A DNA stretch of 7,801 nucleotides from an uncultured Collinsella sp. (GTDB lineage: Bacteria > Actinomycetota > Coriobacteriia > Coriobacteriales > Coriobacteriaceae): NCBI GenBank assembly GCA_905198825.1, contig CAJKEF010000047.1, positions 1-7,801 of the forward strand, written 5' to 3'. Below the pieces are notes generated by a model that saw only the letters and a program-made list of their open reading frames with translations, made no database searches and was not told the DNA's origin. Shown in pieces: positions 4,876 through 7,801 of the stretch. Every line of letters starts with the position of its first letter. Positions within the stretch are counted from its first letter, which is position 1. The position numbers and the translations under genes are program-made.

Positions 4876-6900
4876 ATGCGTCAATTTAAGACCGAGAGCA
4901 AAAAACTGCTCGACCTCATGATCAACTCCATCTACACCAATAAAGAAATCTTCCTGCGCGAGCTTATCTCTAACGCGAGCGACGCCGTCGACAAGCTCAA
5001 CTTTAAGAGCCTGCAGGACCCGAGTGTCAAGCTCGACCAGGGCGACCTGGCTATTCGCGTCTCCTTTGATAAAGACGCCCGCACCATTACCATCTCGGAT
5101 AACGGCATTGGCATGACCGCCGAGGAGCTCGAGCGCAATCTGGGCACCATCGCCCATTCCGGCTCCGAGGAGTTTAAGACCGAGAACGCCGAGCAGCAGG
5201 GTTCGGATGTCGACATCATCGGTCAGTTTGGCGTGGGCTTCTACTCGGCTTTTATGGTCGCCAGCCATGTGAAGGTCGTCAGCCGCGCCTATGGCGAGGA
5301 TGTCGCCCATGTGTGGGAATCCGACGGTCTTGAGGGCTACACCATCGAGGACGGCGAGCGCGCCGAGCACGGTACCGATGTCATCCTGACGCTGCGCGAG
5401 AACGAGAAGCTCGATGCCGACGGCGAGGCCGAGACCTACGATCGCTTCCTGACCGAGTGGGGCCTCAAGAGCCTGATTCAGCAGTACAGTAACTATGTGC
5501 GCTACCCGATCCAGATGATGGTGTCCAAGAGCCGCCAGAAACCCAAGCCCGAGGACGCCGGCGACGATTACAAGCCCGAGTACGAGGACTACCAGGAGCT
5601 CGAGACCATCAACTCCATGACGCCAATCTGGAAGAAGCGCAGCTCCGACGTTGAACAGAAGGATTACAACGAGTTCTACAAGTCCACGTTCCACGACTTT
5701 GACGATCCGGCGCGCACCATCAGCTTCCATGCTGAGGGCACGCTCGAGTATGACGCCCTGCTGTTTGTGCCGGGCCGCGCGCCGTTCGATCTGTACAGTA
5801 AGGACTACGAGAAGGGCCTGGCGCTCTACAGCTCCAACGTTCTGATCATGGAGAAGTGCGACGACCTACTGCCCGACTACTACAACTTTGTCCGCGGCGT
5901 CGTGGATTCCGCCGACGTGTCGCTCAACATCTCGCGCGAGACGCTGCAGCAGAACCGTCAGCTCAAGGCCATCGCCAAGCGTGTGGAAAAGAAGATCACC
6001 GCCGACCTTGAGGATATGCGTGACAACGACCGCGAGGCCTACGAGAAGTTCTTTGAGAACTTTGGCCGCGGTCTTAAGTACGGCATCTACTCGAGCTATG
6101 GCATGAAGGCCGATGAGCTCGCCGACCTGCTGCTGTTCTGGTCTGCCAAGGAGCAGAAGATGATTACCCTGGCCGAGTATGCCAAGGGCATGCCCGAGGA
6201 TCAGAAGGCCATTTACTACGCCGCCGGCGACTCGCGTGAGCGCTTGGCCAAGATGCCCGTGGTAAAGGGCGTGCTCGACCGCGGCTATGACGTGCTGCTG
6301 CTGACGCAGGATGTGGATGAGTTCACGTTCCAGGCCATGCGTGAGTACGTTGCCGCCGATATGCCCAAGATCTACGAGGACGATGCTGCCCGCGAGGCTG
6401 CCGAGAAGGCTGTGGCCGACGGTGCCGAGCCCGAGGTCGAGGATCGTCACTTGGAGCTCAAGAACGTCGCGACCGGTGATCTTGACCTGGCGACCGAGGA
6501 CGAGAAGAAGGAGGCCGAGGACGCCACCAAGGAAAACGAGGACCTCTTTAGCGCTATGAAGGAGGCGCTCGGTGACAAGGTCGAGAAAGTTGCTGTCTCC
6601 GCGCGCCTGACCGATGCCCCCGCTTGCATCACCACCGAGGGCCCGCTTTCGCTTGAGATGGAGAAGGTGCTCCAGAAGGGACCCGAGGGCGCGCCCGACG
6701 GTATGCCCAAGAGCCAGCGCGTGCTCGAGCTCAACGCCAAGCACCCGGTCTTTGCCAAGCTCGTCGCTGCCCAGAAGGCGGGCAACACCGACAAGATCAA
6801 GCAGTACTCCGGCCTGCTCTATGACCAGGCCCTGCTGGTCGAGGGCGTTTTGCCCGAGGACCCCGTGGCCTTCGCGGCAGCTGTTTGTAACTTGATGTAG
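4876..6900 (+). CDS. htpG: Hsp90-family molecular chaperone HtpG
   Basis: This is the bacterial Hsp90, a cytoplasmic homodimeric ATP-dependent chaperone that remodels and stabilises client proteins, especially under stress. The 674-residue protein opens with the N-terminal ATPase (GHKL) domain. It contains EIFLRELISNASDAVDKL with catalytic Glu29 and Mg-binding Asn33, DNGIGM at 75-80, GTIAHSGS at 90-97 and GQFGVGFYS at 116-124. The middle domain includes FVPGRAPFDLY at about 297-307 and NISRETLQQN at 351-360, whose Arg354 contacts the ATP phosphate. An acidic, Ala/Glu/Lys-rich stretch at about 501-560 precedes the C-terminal dimerisation domain, which carries RVLELNAKHPVF at 615-626. This stretch makes it longer than E. 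coli HtpG (624 residues). GAAAGGA at 4863-4869 lies 6 bases before the ATG. The start matches other HtpG N-termini (FKTESKKLLDLMINSIYTNKE). The leader carries a terminator-like hairpin that may control expression. Confidence 0.98.
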   Translation: MRQFKTESKKLLDLMINSIYTNKEIFLRELISNASDAVDKLNFKSLQDPSVKLDQGDLAIRVSFDKDARTITISDNGIGMTAEELERNLGTIAHSGSEEFKTENAEQQGSDVDIIGQFGVGFYSAFMVASHVKVVSRAYGEDVAHVWESDGLEGYTIEDGERAEHGTDVILTLRENEKLDADGEAETYDRFLTEWGLKSLIQQYSNYVRYPIQMMVSKSRQKPKPEDAGDDYKPEYEDYQELETINSMTPIWKKRSSDVEQKDYNEFYKSTFHDFDDPARTISFHAEGTLEYDALLFVPGRAPFDLYSKDYEKGLALYSSNVLIMEKCDDLLPDYYNFVRGVVDSADVSLNISRETLQQNRQLKAIAKRVEKKITADLEDMRDNDREAYEKFFENFGRGLKYGIYSSYGMKADELADLLLFWSAKEQKMITLAEYAKGMPEDQKAIYYAAGDSRERLAKMPVVKGVLDRGYDVLLLTQDVDEFTFQAMREYVAADMPKIYEDDAAREAAEKAVADGAEPEVEDRHLELKNVATGDLDLATEDEKKEAEDATKENEDLFSAMKEALGDKVEKVAVSARLTDAPACITTEGPLSLEMEKVLQKGPEGAPDGMPKSQRVLELNAKHPVFAKLVAAQKAGNTDKIKQYSGLLYDQALLVEGVLPEDPVAFAAAVCNLM

Positions 6901-6934
6901 TTAGCAAGTTACGCGGTTCTACGAACCGCGTAAC
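6887..6934 (+). terminator. Overlapping hairpins at the end of htpG, probable terminator without T-run
   Basis: GTTACGCGGTTC (6908-6919) and GAACCGCGTAAC (6923-6934) form a perfect 12-base-pair stem with a 3-base loop, 7 bases after the htpG stop. A second stem, GTAACTTG (6887-6894) with CAAGTTAC (6905-6912), spans the stop codon and shares five bases with the first, so only one can fully form. No T-run follows. The structure could protect the 3' end or stop transcription with help, rather than act as a classic intrinsic terminator. Confidence 0.55.
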
Positions 6935-6947
6935 GGCTCGACGCTGC

Positions 6948-7045
6948 AAACGCCCCTAAGCGGCAATCTGACGTTCAATCGTCGGTCGCGTACCGAAGTA
7001 CGCTTCCCTCCTCTTTCACGTCACCTTGCTCGCTTGGGGGCGTTT
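6948..7045. repeat. Multi-arm palindromic intergenic element (REP-like or structured RNA)
   Basis: Bases 6948-6962 pair with 7031-7045 over 15 positions (14 Watson-Crick plus one T-G), enclosing 68 bases. Within these, TGACG (6969-6973) pairs with CGTCA (7019-7023), and GCGTAC-CGAA-GTACGC (6988-7003) forms a 6-base-pair hairpin. The arrangement is a nested, branched fold of about 98 bases. Reading right to left, part of it stays open in antisense frames with basic residues but lacks a start codon. There is no evidence for a protein. A repeat element, a long-loop terminator (TTTT ends at 7046) or a structured RNA are the options. Confidence 0.5.
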
Positions 7046-7088
7046 TCGCTGACTTATGCTCAACCTACGACGCTTTCGTGGCCCTAAG

Positions 7089-7186
7089 TAGTCATTGGGG
7101 TGGTCGTTGGGGACGTTCTTAAATGACTAGTCGTTGGGGACGTTCTTGTTTGACTAGTCGGTTAAGAACGTCCCCAACGACTAGTC
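7089..7186. repeat. 27-base tandem repeat with 23-base inverted copy
   Basis: Two tandem 27-base units, 7104-7130 and 7131-7157, share 24 of 27 bases; each begins TCGTTGGGGACGTTCTT and ends TGACTAG. A partial third unit, TAGTCATTGGGG, lies at 7089-7100. Bases 7125-7147 are the perfect inverse complement of 7164-7186 (23 base pairs, 16-base loop), and 7103-7122 can instead pair with 7162-7181 (20 base pairs). The 8-base palindrome GACTAGTC recurs at 7125-7132, 7152-7159 and 7179-7186. This is a non-coding palindromic element. No transposase or target duplication is visible here. Confidence 0.75.
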
Positions 7187-7237
7187 GGATTGCTAATTTG
7201 TGTGGGTTGTGGTTTTGGGAGCTGCGGGAATTTAAGA

Positions 7238-7277
7238 TACTGTACAACTGTACGTTAAATCATCTTCGTAGTATATT
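7238..7277 (+). promoter_or_regulatory. Operator-like dyad and -10 candidate upstream of the YhgE/Pip gene
   Basis: GTACA-AC-TGTAC (7242-7253) is a perfect short dyad, extended by TA at 7238-7239 and TA at 7256-7257 into a 20-base imperfect palindrome of the size TetR-type dimers bind. It also contains a direct repeat of ACTGTAC with 8-base period (7239-7245, 7247-7253). TATATT at 7272-7277 matches five of six -10 positions, which would place the dyad over the -35 region. The binding protein is not encoded in the window. Confidence 0.4.
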
Positions 7278-7296
7278 GCTACCCGCAAAACTCAGC

Positions 7297-7338
7297 ACCA
7301 TTGTGCCGTGAGGCACTAAAGCGCCTACGTACAATGGT
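7297..7338 (+). other. Structured leader of the YhgE/Pip gene
   Basis: ACCATTGT (7297-7304) is the inverse complement of ACAATGGT (7331-7338). Inside it, GTGCC-GTGA-GGCAC (7303-7316) forms a 5-base-pair hairpin with a GNRA-type GTGA tetraloop. The outer stem reduced to six base pairs (7297-7302 with 7333-7338) and the inner hairpin can coexist. No T-run follows, so this is not a simple terminator. I do not recognise a riboswitch class. Confidence 0.35.
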
Positions 7339-7384
7339 TGTCGATAGTACGATTCGATTCAACGACAGGATGGATGGTCCAAGC

Positions 7385-7801
7385 GTGAGTCTCGGCAGCA
7401 AACTATCCGATGCAAAGGTCTCCTTTGCGATATTTAAGCGCGACATTAAGCGACTGCTTGTGAACCCCGTCGCCCTGGTGGTTACCCTCGGCGTGTGCGT
7501 TATTCCCTCGCTGTATGCCTGGTACAACATCGTGGCCAACTGGGATCCGTACGGAAACACCCAGGGTATCAAGATTGCCATCGCCAACAACGATCGGGGC
7601 ACCCAAAACGACTTGGTGGGCGAGCTCAACGCGGGCGACCAGGTCGTCGATCAACTCAAGGAGAACGATCAGCTGGGCTGGACCTTCGTTGACTCGGCGG
7701 CCGATGCCAAGGAGGGCGTCGAGAGCGGTGAGTACTATGCGGCCATCGTAATCCCCAAGAACTTCTCGGATAACCTGGTCTCGATGCTCGACGGCAACTA
7801 C
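7385..7801 (+). CDS. YhgE/Pip-family membrane protein, N-terminal part (3' end outside window)
   Basis: The 139 visible residues are the start of a YhgE/Pip-domain protein, a family of large membrane proteins related to phage-infection protein and linked to ABC-2-type or type VII-associated membrane assemblies. IFKRDIKRLLVNP is followed by a membrane helix at about residues 27-48 (ending IPSLYAWYN). Then come the signature NWDPYGNT at 52-59, the strand IKIAIANNDRGT at 62-73 and YYAAIVIPKNFS at 117-128, after which an extracytoplasmic region continues beyond the window. The start is uncertain. GTG at 7385 fits the usual N-terminal length, with AGGATGG at 7367-7373 rather far upstream. In-frame ATGs at 7370 and 7334 would add 5 or 17 residues but have no well-placed ribosome site. 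The family is confident; its substrate is not known. Confidence 0.88.
   Translation, partial: MSLGSKLSDAKVSFAIFKRDIKRLLVNPVALVVTLGVCVIPSLYAWYNIVANWDPYGNTQGIKIAIANNDRGTQNDLVGELNAGDQVVDQLKENDQLGWTFVDSAADAKEGVESGEYYAAIVIPKNFSDNLVSMLDGNY

Noticed and set aside
4792..5730. A 312-codon minus-strand open frame covering the htpG leader and 5' half
   Set aside because: It is antisense to intact htpG, low-complexity and hydrophobic, with no family motif. It is a mirror effect of codon bias.
5866..6744. A 292-codon open frame on the minus strand opposite htpG
   Set aside because: It lies wholly inside the conserved htpG gene. It is leucine- and valine-rich in the way expected for an antisense frame of GC-rich codons, and it has no recognisable domain.
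6948..7045. Possible tRNA or integron attC site
   Set aside because: The fold has no acceptor-stem, T-loop or CCA pattern. The conserved attC core sequences at both ends are not present.
7089..7186. Possible CRISPR array
   Set aside because: The units are directly tandem with no unique spacers, and the third copy is inverted, which does not fit a CRISPR array.
7123..7311. A 62-codon plus-strand open frame starting inside the tandem repeat
   Set aside because: Its N-terminus is encoded by the palindromic repeat and its end lies in the YhgE leader. It has no ribosome site and no domain.

Overview
The window reads as a piece of a moderately high-GC bacterial chromosome, most likely a member of the Coriobacteriia and possibly Collinsella. 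This is inferred from three things: the mix of a Firmicutes-style split capsule regulatory cassette with an actinobacterial GC-rich codon bias, the bacterial HtpG sequence, and the style of the intergenic palindromes. No rRNA or other marker gene is present to prove it. All seven genes lie on the + strand. The left gene and the right gene both run off the window.

Positions 1-1875 hold a two-component system: the C-terminal part of an OmpR/PhoB-type response regulator and, 3 bases downstream, its membrane sensor histidine kinase. A hairpin follows that probably ends this operon. Positions 2071-4135 hold a three-gene polysaccharide control cassette. It comprises a Wzz/CpsC-type polysaccharide co-polymerase, a CpsD-type bacterial tyrosine autokinase (ATPase) and a PHP-family tyrosine phosphatase of the CpsB/YwqE type. 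Together these normally set polymer chain length and export through reversible phosphorylation of the kinase's tyrosine tail. No glycosyltransferase, flippase or polymerase gene follows. Next come a GNAT acetyltransferase of the ElaA/YjcF type (4174-4674) and then the Hsp90 chaperone gene htpG (4876-6900). The htpG leader carries a terminator-like hairpin between its best -10 candidate and its start codon.

Positions 6901-7384 contain no convincing gene but are dense in inverted repeats. In order they are: nested hairpins at the end of htpG, a roughly 98-base multi-arm palindromic structure, a 27-base tandem repeat with a perfect 23-base inverted copy, an operator-like dyad with a -10 candidate, and a structured leader. 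A YhgE/Pip-family membrane protein gene then starts near 7385 and continues beyond the window.

The genes themselves belong to known families, and I see no clear new multi-gene system. The observations most worth checking are in the non-coding DNA: the htpG leader attenuator candidate and the repeat-rich 6901-7340 stretch. The apparently isolated polysaccharide control cassette, with its short phosphatase, is also worth a second look.
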